DNA of 64,000 nt from CBDESM01 sp965205165. Its GTDB lineage: Bacteria; Chloroflexota; Dehalococcoidia; Bin125. The stretch covers positions 310,001-374,000 of the forward strand of contig OZ242037.1 of assembly GCA_965205165.1 (NCBI GenBank), in the 5' to 3' direction. The notes under the pieces were generated by a model, which saw only the letters and a program-made list of their open reading frames with translations, was not told where the DNA came from and ran no database searches. Both the position numbers and the translations under genes were made by a program. Of the stretch, positions 48,672-55,687 are shown in pieces. Numbering within the stretch: position 1 is the stretch's first letter; every line of letters starts with the position of its first letter.

Positions 48672-48781
48672 CGGGCGTTCCAGGCATGCCCGCCTGGAAC
48701 GTCGATCTGGTGCCAGTTCGTCAAGGTCGCGGCGATGAGGACCAGCGACGCGAGCGCAAAGGCGACTGCGATGGTGAGCAT
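48611..48781 (-). CDS. Small membrane ORF (56 aa)
   Basis: From ATG 48781 to TGA 48611 the ORF encodes a peptide starting with MLTIAVAFALASLVLIAATL, a strong hydrophobic helix. A basic, Pro/Ser-rich tail is encoded across the hairpin. GAGAGG lies 7 nt before the ATG, a proper ribosome site. The overlap with a second small membrane ORF resembles holin/antiholin or type I toxin arrangements, but no family is recognised. Alternatively one longer gene has been broken by a frameshift. Apart from these ORFs the 582 bp between the two GIY-YIG genes hold only palindromes. Confidence 0.4.
   Translation of the reverse strand: MLTIAVAFALASLVLIAATLTNWHQIDVPGGHAWNARWTRSCPRSSPAPLPSAGLC
48654..48701. repeat. 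Two adjacent palindromes between the GIY-YIG genes
   Basis: GGACACGATCGTGTCC (48654-48669) is a perfect 16-bp palindrome. CGTTCCAGGC-ATGCCC-GCCTGGAACG (48676-48701) is a perfect 10-bp stem with a 6-nt loop. There is no T-run, so an intrinsic terminator is unlikely. They could be an operator, a recombination site or an RNA control element for the overlapping small ORFs. Confidence 0.7.
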
Positions 48782-48887
48782 CTCAAGCCCTCTCAGTCCG
48801 TGTGCCGGGAATGCGGCTTCGGGGCTCTTCAAGATAGCGGGTTCGCGCATTGCGGAACGAGAGGAGGCGATGGCGTGCGCACGGCGG

Positions 48888-49814
48888 TCACCCGCTGTCG
48901 AGGATCGCGCCCAAGGTGCGCCCATCCGACTTCCACGCGGTTAGCCCGCTGGACGAGTTCCCTAGAATGACGCCAGCCGCTTCGGTTGGCGAACGGAATT
49001 CATGATCTTCCGTGAACACGAAACATTCTCCGCTCTCGCTCTTCTGCAGAATGCCGTCATCAATGATCTGTTGGCGCGTGTTCCGGTAGCCCTCGAACTC
49101 CTTGCGCTTCATCCACGAAGGCGCGGGCTCGAGCACCGCTTGCGATCCCTCCTTCACGACCCAGGATCCGTCTTCCACACGCATGGCAGCCTGAACAGAC
49201 TTCCCAGACAACTCGACATCCTGTACATCTAGGCTCTTGAGGCCGCTTTCGTTTGATGAGCGGCGCCCAAGCTCTGTCCTTTCGAATTCCCTGACCCCCA
49301 GAGCACGTAGGCAAATCAGCGCATTCTCAATGTAGGTCTCGGCCGAGGCCACATCGGCTTGCGAGAGCCGTGAGCTTGAAGGATCGTAAGATTCCGGACG
49401 CTCATTTTCGAGCACGCAACTGCGTGCTTCATAGGCCAGTTGGACCAATTTCCTCTCCAGGTACTGGACATGCCCCTTGTTCAGGTTCGCGTCTTTGCTG
49501 GTGCAGCAGAACGCCTCGGTCCAAAACCGCTTGTCGGCGGAGGGCCGCGAGTGGGCCTTGACGCGGTTCCCAACTTCGTCGCTCTCGCCGATGTAGAGCT
49601 TGATCAAATCCTCACTGTCGTCGTCCAGCCCTCGCAGGACATACACTCCCGGTCCTTCCAGAGCGCTCAACCCTAGGCCCAAGGCCTCCTCAAGATCGCC
49701 TCGACGGAGCGCGATCACGCAGCCGCTCCAGTTGTCCTTCTCAACCACGCGAATGCCGATCGGATCACCGGAGGGCACGAATGTGTGGAGGGAGAAGGCG
49801 CTGCCGTGGTGCAT
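48888..49814 (-). CDS. GIY-YIG nuclease-like protein with DUF4357 domain, paralogue
   Basis: This 308-residue protein has the same layout as the 47385 product. GVYVLRGLDDDSEDLIKLYIGESDEVGNRVKAH is the GIY-YIG core with catalytic Tyr and Arg, and Glu lies in VQYLERKLVQLAYEA. Then a linker and a C-terminal DUF4357-like end (RKEFEGYRNTRQQIIDDGILQK, AWKSDGRTLGAILD) follow. The paralogues align over the whole length but only moderately well. The ATG at 49814 has TACCTT 6 nt upstream and diverges from the HEAT-SpoU gene by 39 bp. Role unknown; the small membrane ORFs lie between the pair. Confidence 0.75.
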   Translation of the reverse strand: MHHGSAFSLHTFVPSGDPIGIRVVEKDNWSGCVIALRRGDLEEALGLGLSALEGPGVYVLRGLDDDSEDLIKLYIGESDEVGNRVKAHSRPSADKRFWTEAFCCTSKDANLNKGHVQYLERKLVQLAYEARSCVLENERPESYDPSSSRLSQADVASAETYIENALICLRALGVREFERTELGRRSSNESGLKSLDVQDVELSGKSVQAAMRVEDGSWVVKEGSQAVLEPAPSWMKRKEFEGYRNTRQQIIDDGILQKSESGECFVFTEDHEFRSPTEAAGVILGNSSSGLTAWKSDGRTLGAILDSG

Positions 49815-49820
49815 TGCCGG

Positions 49821-49847
49821 AAGGTAGCACGGACGGCGTGCGATGAT
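49821..49847. promoter_or_regulatory. Divergent leaderless promoters of the GIY-YIG and HEAT-SpoU genes
   Basis: On the minus strand TACCTT (49821-49826) ends 6 nt before the ATG at 49814. On the plus strand GATGAT (49842-49847) ends 6 nt before the ATG at 49854. Confidence 0.4.
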
Positions 49848-49853
49848 GGGGGG

Positions 49854-50885
49854 ATGGAGAGCGTGCCTGAGTTGACGGGGGAGGAGCGGGTCGCGTACCA
49901 GGCGGGGCTGGAGGTGCGGGCGTTGGTGGAGGGGCGGGGTGAGGGGTGGGTTTTGAGGTGTGCGGAGGTGGCGTTGACGGCGGGGCATGGGTTTGTGCGG
50001 GGGGAGGCGCGGATTGGGTTGCAGGTTGCGCCGGCGGGGGAGGCTGTTTCGGCGCTGTTGCCGGCGTTGTTGTCGGAGAATCGGCGGATGCGGAGGCGGG
50101 CGATGACGTTGTTGCCGCGGTTGGAGCCCGAGGCTGTGGTTGCGGGGTTGGCGGGGGTGCTGCCGGGGGCTTCGGTGGGGGCGCGGCGGGCGGCTTGCGT
50201 GGCGTTGGCGGCGGTGGGGAGAGCGGGGTTGCCGTTGTTGGAGGAGTTGGCGGGGGATTCTGATGAGGCGGTGCGGCGGCGGGCGGGGCGGGCGGTCGAG
50301 GCGGTGCTGGCGAGGGGGGATTCGGGGGAGCCGGGGGCTGATGGTGATCGGTCGCGGTCTTCGGTGCGGCCGTTCGGGTTGTTGCCGCCGGAGGGGGGGA
50401 TGCGGGAGCGGGAGCGGTCGTTCGCGGTGGCGGCGTTCAATTTTTCGTACGGGGTGAATTTGGGGACGTTGATCCGGTCGGCGGAGGCGGCGGGTGCGGA
50501 GGCGGTATGGATCGTTGGGCGGGATTTCTACTATCGGCCTTCGACGAAGGGGGCGGACTGGTGGATTCCGGTGGAGGTGGTGGCGACGCCGGCGGAGTGC
50601 TTGGAGCGGGCGCGGGCGGAGGGGTTCGGCGTGGTGGCATTGCAGCAGGGGGAGCGGACGGCGGATGCTTGGAGCGCGGAGTGGCCGGAGCGGCCGTTGA
50701 TCGTGGTCGGGAACGAGGGGGACGGGCTGCCGGCGGAGTTCGCGGCGGCGGCGGAGTTGCGGATCGAGCTGCCGGTTTGGGGGGAGATCGATAGTTTGAA
50801 CGCATCGGTGGCGGCATCGGTGGCGATGTACGCATTCCGGGCATGGCAGGCGCGGACTGGCCGGGCAGGGCAGGCGCAGGTGTAA
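49854..50885 (+). CDS. HEAT-repeat/SpoU family RNA methyltransferase
   Basis: This 343-residue protein joins an N-terminal part of HEAT-like helical repeats (ALLPALLSENRRMRRRAMTLLPRLE, AACVALAAVGRAGLPLLEELAGDSDEAVRRRAGRAV) to a SPOUT methyltransferase. The latter shows NFSYGVNLGTLIRSAEAAGAEAVWIVG (motif 1, N and R), LIVVGNEGDGLP (motif 2), and IELPVWGEIDSLNASVAASVAMYAF (motif 3). It probably methylates a ribose 2'-OH in rRNA or tRNA, with the HEAT part giving target binding. ATG 49854 is chosen because GATGAT lies 6 nt upstream. It is a second HEAT-methyltransferase fusion in the window. Confidence 0.85.
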   Translation: MESVPELTGEERVAYQAGLEVRALVEGRGEGWVLRCAEVALTAGHGFVRGEARIGLQVAPAGEAVSALLPALLSENRRMRRRAMTLLPRLEPEAVVAGLAGVLPGASVGARRAACVALAAVGRAGLPLLEELAGDSDEAVRRRAGRAVEAVLARGDSGEPGADGDRSRSSVRPFGLLPPEGGMRERERSFAVAAFNFSYGVNLGTLIRSAEAAGAEAVWIVGRDFYYRPSTKGADWWIPVEVVATPAECLERARAEGFGVVALQQGERTADAWSAEWPERPLIVVGNEGDGLPAEFAAAAELRIELPVWGEIDSLNASVAASVAMYAFRAWQARTGRAGQAQV

Positions 50886-50998
50886 GAGATCGGTATGCGG
50901 TTTGATCGCGTTGGGGGAATTCGGGGCGCGGCGGGGGCGTGGGGGCATAGGCTTTCGGTTGCGCGGTGATGGAGGCCGCGCGCGGAGGAGGTTTCACG

Positions 50999-52153
50999 AT
51001 GAAGACGTTCTGGGTTTCGCTGGCGGCGTCGGCTGTGGTGTCGGCGGTGACGGCGGTGGCGGTGTTGCTGGCTGTTGGCGGGGGCGGTGATTCGCCGTCG
51101 GTGCCGGCGGCGACGGCGTCGGCGGCCGAGGTGGTGGAGCTGGCGGGGGCGCGCGAGGGCGGCGGGGGCGCGGACGGCGCCGCGGCGGCCGGGTCTGCGC
51201 CGACGGGCGATGCGGGCGGGGATGCCGCGGCGGCGGCTGAAGCGGCGCCGTTTTCGGCGGCGGCGGTGTTCGACGCGGTCGCGCCTTCGGTGGTCGCGAT
51301 CGGGACGGATTTCGGGGCGGGGTCGGGGTTCTTCGTCGATGACGAGGGATACATCGTGACGAATCTGCACGTGGTGGAGAACAGCGGGCGGATCGTGATT
51401 TGGACGAATGCGGGGGAGCGGGCGGTGGCGTCGCTGGAGGGATCTGATTGGGGGAACGATCTGGCGGTGCTGAAGGTGGATCCGGAGGGGCTGACGTTCG
51501 AGCCGGCGGCGCTGGGTGACGGCACGGCGCTGGACGAGGGGCAGGAGGTGGCGGCGATCGGGGCGCCGAGCGGGCGGACGCTGTCGCTGAGCACGGGGGT
51601 GGTTTCGGGGCTGGACCGGCAATGGACGCGGGAGGGGCGGATGTCGCAGCAGTTGATCCAGTCGGACGCGGCGATCAATCCGGGCAGTTCGGGCGGGGTG
51701 CTGGCGAACGGGGCGGGCGAGGTGATCGGGGTGACGTCGCTGATCAACAGCCCGGTGGGGGGGTTCACGGGGATCGGGTACTCGGTGTCGGTGGAGACGC
51801 TGAAGCGGGTGCTGGAGCGGATGATCGCCGGCGAGGAGATTTCGCATCCTCGGCTGGGCGTGACGCTGACCTCGGAGGACGGCGAGCTGCGGGTGGCGTC
51901 GGTGACGGAGGGCGATGCGGCGGAGGCGGCGGGGGTCGAGGCGGACGACGTGATCGTGTCGCTGGGCGGCGAGGCGGCGGCCGATTTCATGGGACTGGTG
52001 GCGGCGCTGGAGTCGCTGCGGAGCGGGGATGAGGCGACGATCGTGGTGGAGCGCGACGGAGAGCGGCTCTCGCTGGAGATCGAGCTGCGCGCGTGGGAAC
52101 GCGAGCGGGAGCAGGAGCGGAGGACGGTGCCGCGGTTCTTCACCTTCCCCTAA
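50999..52153 (+). CDS. HtrA/DegP-like serine protease with PDZ domain
   Basis: This 384-residue protein begins with a membrane anchor (about 7-27) and a 60-residue Ala/Gly-rich linker. Then comes a trypsin-like domain with the triad H124 (TNLHVV), D154 (WGNDLAVLKV) and S231 (INPGSSGG), and IGYSVSVETL before a C-terminal PDZ domain (LGVTLTSEDGELRVASVTEGDAAEAAGVEADDVIVSLGG). It is a periplasmic or extracytoplasmic quality-control protease. GGAGGAGG lies 8 nt before the ATG at 50999, so I reject the longer frame. A TAGGCT lies about 45 nt further up. Confidence 0.93.
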   Translation: MKTFWVSLAASAVVSAVTAVAVLLAVGGGGDSPSVPAATASAAEVVELAGAREGGGGADGAAAAGSAPTGDAGGDAAAAAEAAPFSAAAVFDAVAPSVVAIGTDFGAGSGFFVDDEGYIVTNLHVVENSGRIVIWTNAGERAVASLEGSDWGNDLAVLKVDPEGLTFEPAALGDGTALDEGQEVAAIGAPSGRTLSLSTGVVSGLDRQWTREGRMSQQLIQSDAAINPGSSGGVLANGAGEVIGVTSLINSPVGGFTGIGYSVSVETLKRVLERMIAGEEISHPRLGVTLTSEDGELRVASVTEGDAAEAAGVEADDVIVSLGGEAAADFMGLVAALESLRSGDEATIVVERDGERLSLEIELRAWEREREQERRTVPRFFTFP

Positions 52154-52168
52154 GGGGGAAGGCGCGGG

Positions 52169-52879
52169 CTAGCGGTAGGTGTCGGCGAACTTGGAGGGGT
52201 CGCGCATCACCTCCATGAGGCCTTCGCGGGTGAAGCCGTCGGACTTGGCGTAGTTGATGATGACGCGCTCGCGGTCTTCGACGGCTTGCGCGGCGGCGGC
52301 GACATCGGGGGCGATGTCGCGCGGGATGTCGGTGACGCCGTGCTTGTCGGCGTGGAGCAGGTCGCCGGGGCTGACGGTGAGTCCGCCGACGGTGACGGGC
52401 TGGCCGATTTCGACGATGTGGACGTAGGCGTGGGAGACGAGGATCTCCTTGGAGAAGAACTGGAAGCCGAGTTCCTCGACTTCGTCGAGGTCGCGGACGC
52501 CGCCGTCGGTGATCAGGCCGATTGCGCCGAGGGCGTTGTGGATGTTGCCGTTGACCTCGCCCCAGAAGGAGCCGATGGGGGGCTGGTCGAGGTCTTGGAT
52601 GACGATGATGCGGGGTTCGGGGATGGACTGGATGTGGGCCCACCAATCGGGCGCGGCCTTGGTTTCGGGGTCGTCGGCGGGGGGGACGGAGGCGCGGATC
52701 TTGCAGGTGGCGGCGTAGCCGACGATGGGGTCCATGGCGGGGAAGCGGCAGAGGATGTCGGGGGTCATGAAGCCGATGGCGCGGCTGCGGACATCGAAGG
52801 TTTCGATGGCGTTGGCGATGGCGGGGGAGGGCCAAGCGCGGAGTTCGTCGAGCTGCTGTGCGGTGAGGGAGGCGGGCAT
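52169..52879 (-). CDS. RraA-like aldolase/decarboxylase family protein
   Basis: This 236-residue protein has the RraA fold. ANAIETFDVRS at the start is typical. VIQDLDQPPIGSFWGEVNGNIHNALGAIGLITDGGVRD forms the Mg and substrate loop, with a conserved Asp and Arg, and GGLTVSPGDLLHADKHGVTDIP carries the third motif. Enzymatic members are 4-hydroxy-4-methyl-2-oxoglutarate aldolases or oxaloacetate decarboxylases; RNase-E inhibitor RraA belongs to the same fold. It ends 15 bp after the HtrA gene (convergent). GAAAGGAA lies before the ATG. The Crp-like gene lies upstream in the same direction. Confidence 0.88.
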   Translation of the reverse strand: MPASLTAQQLDELRAWPSPAIANAIETFDVRSRAIGFMTPDILCRFPAMDPIVGYAATCKIRASVPPADDPETKAAPDWWAHIQSIPEPRIIVIQDLDQPPIGSFWGEVNGNIHNALGAIGLITDGGVRDLDEVEELGFQFFSKEILVSHAYVHIVEIGQPVTVGGLTVSPGDLLHADKHGVTDIPRDIAPDVAAAAQAVEDRERVIINYAKSDGFTREGLMEVMRDPSKFADTYR

Positions 52880-52906
52880 GTGCGGTTCCTTTCGGTGCTG
52901 CGCGGG

Positions 52907-53647
52907 CTAGGGGAGGAGCGGGTATTCCTTCTTGAGGGCGTCGATGTCGAGGATGGTAAGGCGCTGGCGGCTGATTTCGATGATGCCGTCGCGGCGCCAG
53001 ACTTGGAGCTGCTTGTTGACGGCGACGCGGCTCGCGCCGATCATGTCGGCGAGGTCCTGCTGGCTGACGCGGATGCCGAGTTCGCGGCCGGCGTCGGCGT
53101 CTCGGCCGTGCTCTTCGGCGATGAGCAGGATGCGGCGGGCGAGGCGTCCGGGGACTTCGAGCAGGTAGGCGTCCTGGATCGATTCGTTGGTTTTGCGGAG
53201 GCGTTCGACGAGGACGTCGATGACGGCGCGCTGTGCTTCGGGGTAGTGGTCGAGGACGCGCTCGAAGTCGGCGCGTTCGAGGCGGAGGAGTTCGGAGTCC
53301 TGGATGGCGCGGGCGGAGGCGGAGCGGGCGCTGCCGTTGGGGCGTCCGGGGATGTCTCGTTCGAGCAGGGCCATTTCGCCGAACATGTCGCCTTCGCGGA
53401 GGACGGCGAGGACGACGTCGCGTTCGGAGGGGAGGTAGATGCGGACGGCGCCGGAGGTGATGATGAACATGGCGTTGCCGGGGTCGCCGCGGTGGAAGAC
53501 GTCGCTGCCGGAGCGGTACCTGCGGGGCTTGAGGTGCTCGGCGAGGTCGTGGAGCATGGCGGGCTTGGCGCCCTGGAAGAAGGGGACCTGCTGGAGGCGC
53601 TCTTCGGCGGAGACGGGGCGTTCGACGGCGCGGTTGGATTTGGTCAT
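52907..53647 (-). CDS. Crp/Fnr family transcriptional regulator
   Basis: This 246-residue protein has a cyclic-nucleotide-binding beta-roll. It shows GSDVFHRGDPGNAMFIITSGAVRIYLPSERDVVLAVLREGDMFGEMALLERDIPGRPNGSARSA, with a phosphate-cassette-like FGEMALLERDIPGRPNGSARS. The dimer helix is FERVLDHYPEAQRAVIDVLVERL. A winged HTH follows: ELGIRVSQQDLADMIGASRVAVNKQLQVWRRDGIIEISRQRLTILD. No Cys cluster for Fe-S is visible, so it is more like Crp than Fnr. Ligand and targets are unknown. A 66-residue membrane protein gene lies 4 bp upstream and shares its promoter. Confidence 0.93.
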   Translation of the reverse strand: MTKSNRAVERPVSAEERLQQVPFFQGAKPAMLHDLAEHLKPRRYRSGSDVFHRGDPGNAMFIITSGAVRIYLPSERDVVLAVLREGDMFGEMALLERDIPGRPNGSARSASARAIQDSELLRLERADFERVLDHYPEAQRAVIDVLVERLRKTNESIQDAYLLEVPGRLARRILLIAEEHGRDADAGRELGIRVSQQDLADMIGASRVAVNKQLQVWRRDGIIEISRQRLTILDIDALKKEYPLLP

Positions 53648-53651
53648 CGAG

Positions 53652-53852
53652 TCAGCGCCCCGCTCCGATCGCCCGTAGGATGTCGGCGCAGTCTAGGCGG
53701 TGATCGCCGAGCGGTCGCGTTCGGGGCTGCGGGAGCGCCGGGCGTGGCGCCGGCTCGGGCTCAATTTCGAGTTCGCGGGTGATGAATTGGCGGACGAAGT
53801 ACGCGGCGAAGCAGGTGCTGACGGCGGCGAGGACGGCGATGAAGATCAGCAT
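53652..53852 (-). CDS. Small membrane protein upstream of the Crp/Fnr gene
   Basis: This 66-residue protein has an N-terminal hydrophobic helix, MLIFIAVLAAVSTCFAAYF, and a cytoplasmic tail with an acidic/Pro-rich stretch ending DCADILRAIGAGR. It starts at ATG 53852 with AAGGAG 6 nt upstream and a strong promoter about 45 nt further up. The spacing of 4 bp to the Crp-like gene suggests joint expression. The function is unknown. Confidence 0.6.
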   Translation of the reverse strand: MLIFIAVLAAVSTCFAAYFVRQFITRELEIEPEPAPRPALPQPRTRPLGDHRLDCADILRAIGAGR

Positions 53853-53871
53853 GGGGCGCTCCTTGGGGAAG

Positions 53872-53924
53872 TTGCGGACATTCGTTCTTCTAGTCAATAT
53901 AGAACTGGAGTGCGCATATGGCAA
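53872..53924. promoter_or_regulatory. Overlapping divergent sigma70-type promoters
   Basis: On the minus strand TTGCCA (53924-53919) and TATATT (53901-53896) are 17 bp apart, a good promoter for the small membrane and Crp/Fnr genes. On the plus strand TTGCGG (53872-53877) and CAATAT (53895-53900), also 17 bp apart, could serve the 53943 gene. The two -10 elements overlap, so binding should be mutually exclusive. Confidence 0.6.
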
Positions 53925-53942
53925 CTCGGCGGGCGCGACCAG

Positions 53943-54392
53943 ATGAGCGCGGCGGTGCTGGAGGAGGCGCGGCTGCCGCTGGAGCGGGCGGCGCTGCTGC
54001 TGGCGGTGGGGGACGGGCTGTGCGAGATCGGGCGGCTGCGGACGGGGGAGCGGGCGGGGCAGTTCTCGATCTTCAATTTCCTGATCCGCTGCGCGGCCGA
54101 GGAGGATGGGGAGGATCCGCCGCATGTGCTGCTGATGCGGGCGGGGATCATCCGGCGGCACGCCTGGTGGATGCGGTACCGGCTGCCGCGGGGGGATGCG
54201 CCGCTGCGCTTGGAGCTGCCCGGGACGCTGGACAAGGGCTGGGATTGGGCGCCGGCGGTGGAGGAGATCGCGGAGCGGCTGCGGCGGTCGGAGGTTTGGG
54301 AAGAGGCGGTGGGGGCGTCGGTGGATTCGCGGATATCGCGGTTCGCGCAGGAGCTGCGCGAGGCGGAGGTGCGGCGGGTCGAGCGGGATTAG
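53943..54392 (+). CDS. Hypothetical protein
   Basis: I do not recognise this 149-residue protein. It has an acidic to neutral sequence with Trp-rich centre (RHAWWMRYRLP, KGWDWAPAVEEIAERL), no signal peptide and no membrane helix. The start at ATG 53943 lies in the frame with consistent G-ending codons; the Shine-Dalgarno is weak. Its stop interlocks with the stop of the opposing CoA-transferase gene (54389-54392). It is transcribed divergently from the Crp/Fnr operon and may be under its control. Confidence 0.6.
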   Translation: MSAAVLEEARLPLERAALLLAVGDGLCEIGRLRTGERAGQFSIFNFLIRCAAEEDGEDPPHVLLMRAGIIRRHAWWMRYRLPRGDAPLRLELPGTLDKGWDWAPAVEEIAERLRRSEVWEEAVGASVDSRISRFAQELREAEVRRVERD

Positions 54393-55678
54393 ACGGGTGA
54401 GGGGAGCGGGGGCATTTCGGAGGCGACGGGGATGCCGGTCGGCCGGGTCGCGGTGACGCCGGCGTCGGCGAGGGCTTGTTGTTCGGATTCGGGCAGGCCG
54501 AGCAGACCGCCGAGGATTTCGGCGTTGTGCTGGCCGAAATCGGGTGCGGGGGAGAGGACGCAGGGGCCGGCGCCGCTGGAGCGCCAGAGCCAGCCGTGGA
54601 CCATCCAGATGCCGACTTCGGGATGTCGGAGGGGCTCGTAGAAGCCGCGGGCCTTGAACTGGGGGTCCTGGTTGACGAGTTCGAGGCATTTCCAGACGGG
54701 GGAGGAGGGGATGCGTGCCTGACGGAGGCGCTCGAAGATGTCCTCCTTGCGGTGCTGGCGGGTCCATTGGGAGAGCTGGTCGTCGAGCGAGTCGCGGTGT
54801 TCCCAGCGGTAGATCTGATCGGAGTAGGCCTCGTCTTCGGCCCATTGGGGGGAGCCCATGATGAGTTTGAGGGCGTCCCATTCGGCGTCGGTGCGGACGC
54901 AGATGGCGATCCAATCGTCGTCGCCGGCGCAGGGGTAGAGGTTGTGGGGCGACATCCAGTCGTGGCGGTTGCCCTGATGCTGGGGGAGGCGCTGGTTCAT
55001 GGACCAGTCCATGAAGAATTCGCCGAGCATGGTGGTCATGACTTCGCGCTGGGCGAGGTCGATGTACTGGCCGCGTCCGGTGCGGTGGCGGTGGATGAGG
55101 GCGGTGGCGACGGCTGCGGCGGCGGCGGTGCCGGCGATGGGGTCGCCGTAGGAGATGCCGCTCTTGTAGGGGATGCCGTCGTCGCCGTAGCCCGAGGTGG
55201 AGGTGAGGCCGGAGAGCATTTCGATGATCGGGCCGTAGCCGACGGCGTTGCGTTCGGGGCCGGTTTTGCCGAAGCCGGCCATGCCGACGACGATGATGTC
55301 GTCGCGCTGGGAGCGGAGCCAGTCGTAGGAGAGGCCGAGGTTGTCCATCACGTCGGTTCGGTAGTTTTCGATCACGACGTCGCAGTGGGGGAGGAGTTTG
55401 GCGAAGACGGCTTTGCCTTGTTCGGAGGCGAGGTCGAGGGTGAGTGATTTCTTGTTGCGGGAGTACTCGTGGAAGTAGAAGTTGGTGTTCCACCAGTGCT
55501 CGCCGGGCGCCATGGGCGGGGGGAGCAGGGTGCGGATGTTGTCCCAGGCGGCGGGGGATTCGATCTTGATCACTTCCGCGCCTTGGTCGGCCAGGATTTT
55601 GGTCGCGTAGGGGCCGGCCCAGATCATGGTGAGGTCGGCGATGCGGATTCCTTGCAGGGGTCGTCCGGGTTCGGGCAT
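54389..55678 (-). CDS. CaiB/BaiF family III CoA-transferase
   Basis: This 429-residue protein has LQGIRIADLTMIWAGPYATKILADQGAEVIKIESPAAWDN at the N-terminus. The catalytic Asp region is atypical at NAVGYGPIIEMLSGLTSTSGYGDDG, where most relatives have an Asp. KKSLTLDLASEQGKAVFAKLLPHCDVVIENYRTDVMDNLGL and SYGDPIAGTAAAAAVATALIHRHRTGRGQYIDLAQRE are typical. The possible loss of the Asp makes CoA transfer uncertain; such members may need the adjacent subunit. The gene lies 9 bp behind the 55688 CoA-transferase, suggesting a hetero-oligomer. Confidence 0.88.
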   Translation of the reverse strand: MPEPGRPLQGIRIADLTMIWAGPYATKILADQGAEVIKIESPAAWDNIRTLLPPPMAPGEHWWNTNFYFHEYSRNKKSLTLDLASEQGKAVFAKLLPHCDVVIENYRTDVMDNLGLSYDWLRSQRDDIIVVGMAGFGKTGPERNAVGYGPIIEMLSGLTSTSGYGDDGIPYKSGISYGDPIAGTAAAAAVATALIHRHRTGRGQYIDLAQREVMTTMLGEFFMDWSMNQRLPQHQGNRHDWMSPHNLYPCAGDDDWIAICVRTDAEWDALKLIMGSPQWAEDEAYSDQIYRWEHRDSLDDQLSQWTRQHRKEDIFERLRQARIPSSPVWKCLELVNQDPQFKARGFYEPLRHPEVGIWMVHGWLWRSSGAGPCVLSPAPDFGQHNAEILGGLLGLPESEQQALADAGVTATRPTGIPVASEMPPLPSPV

Positions 55679-55687
55679 GTTGGATTC

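Noticed and set aside
48676..48701. Intrinsic terminator reading of the 10-bp hairpin
   Set aside because: No T-run follows on either strand.
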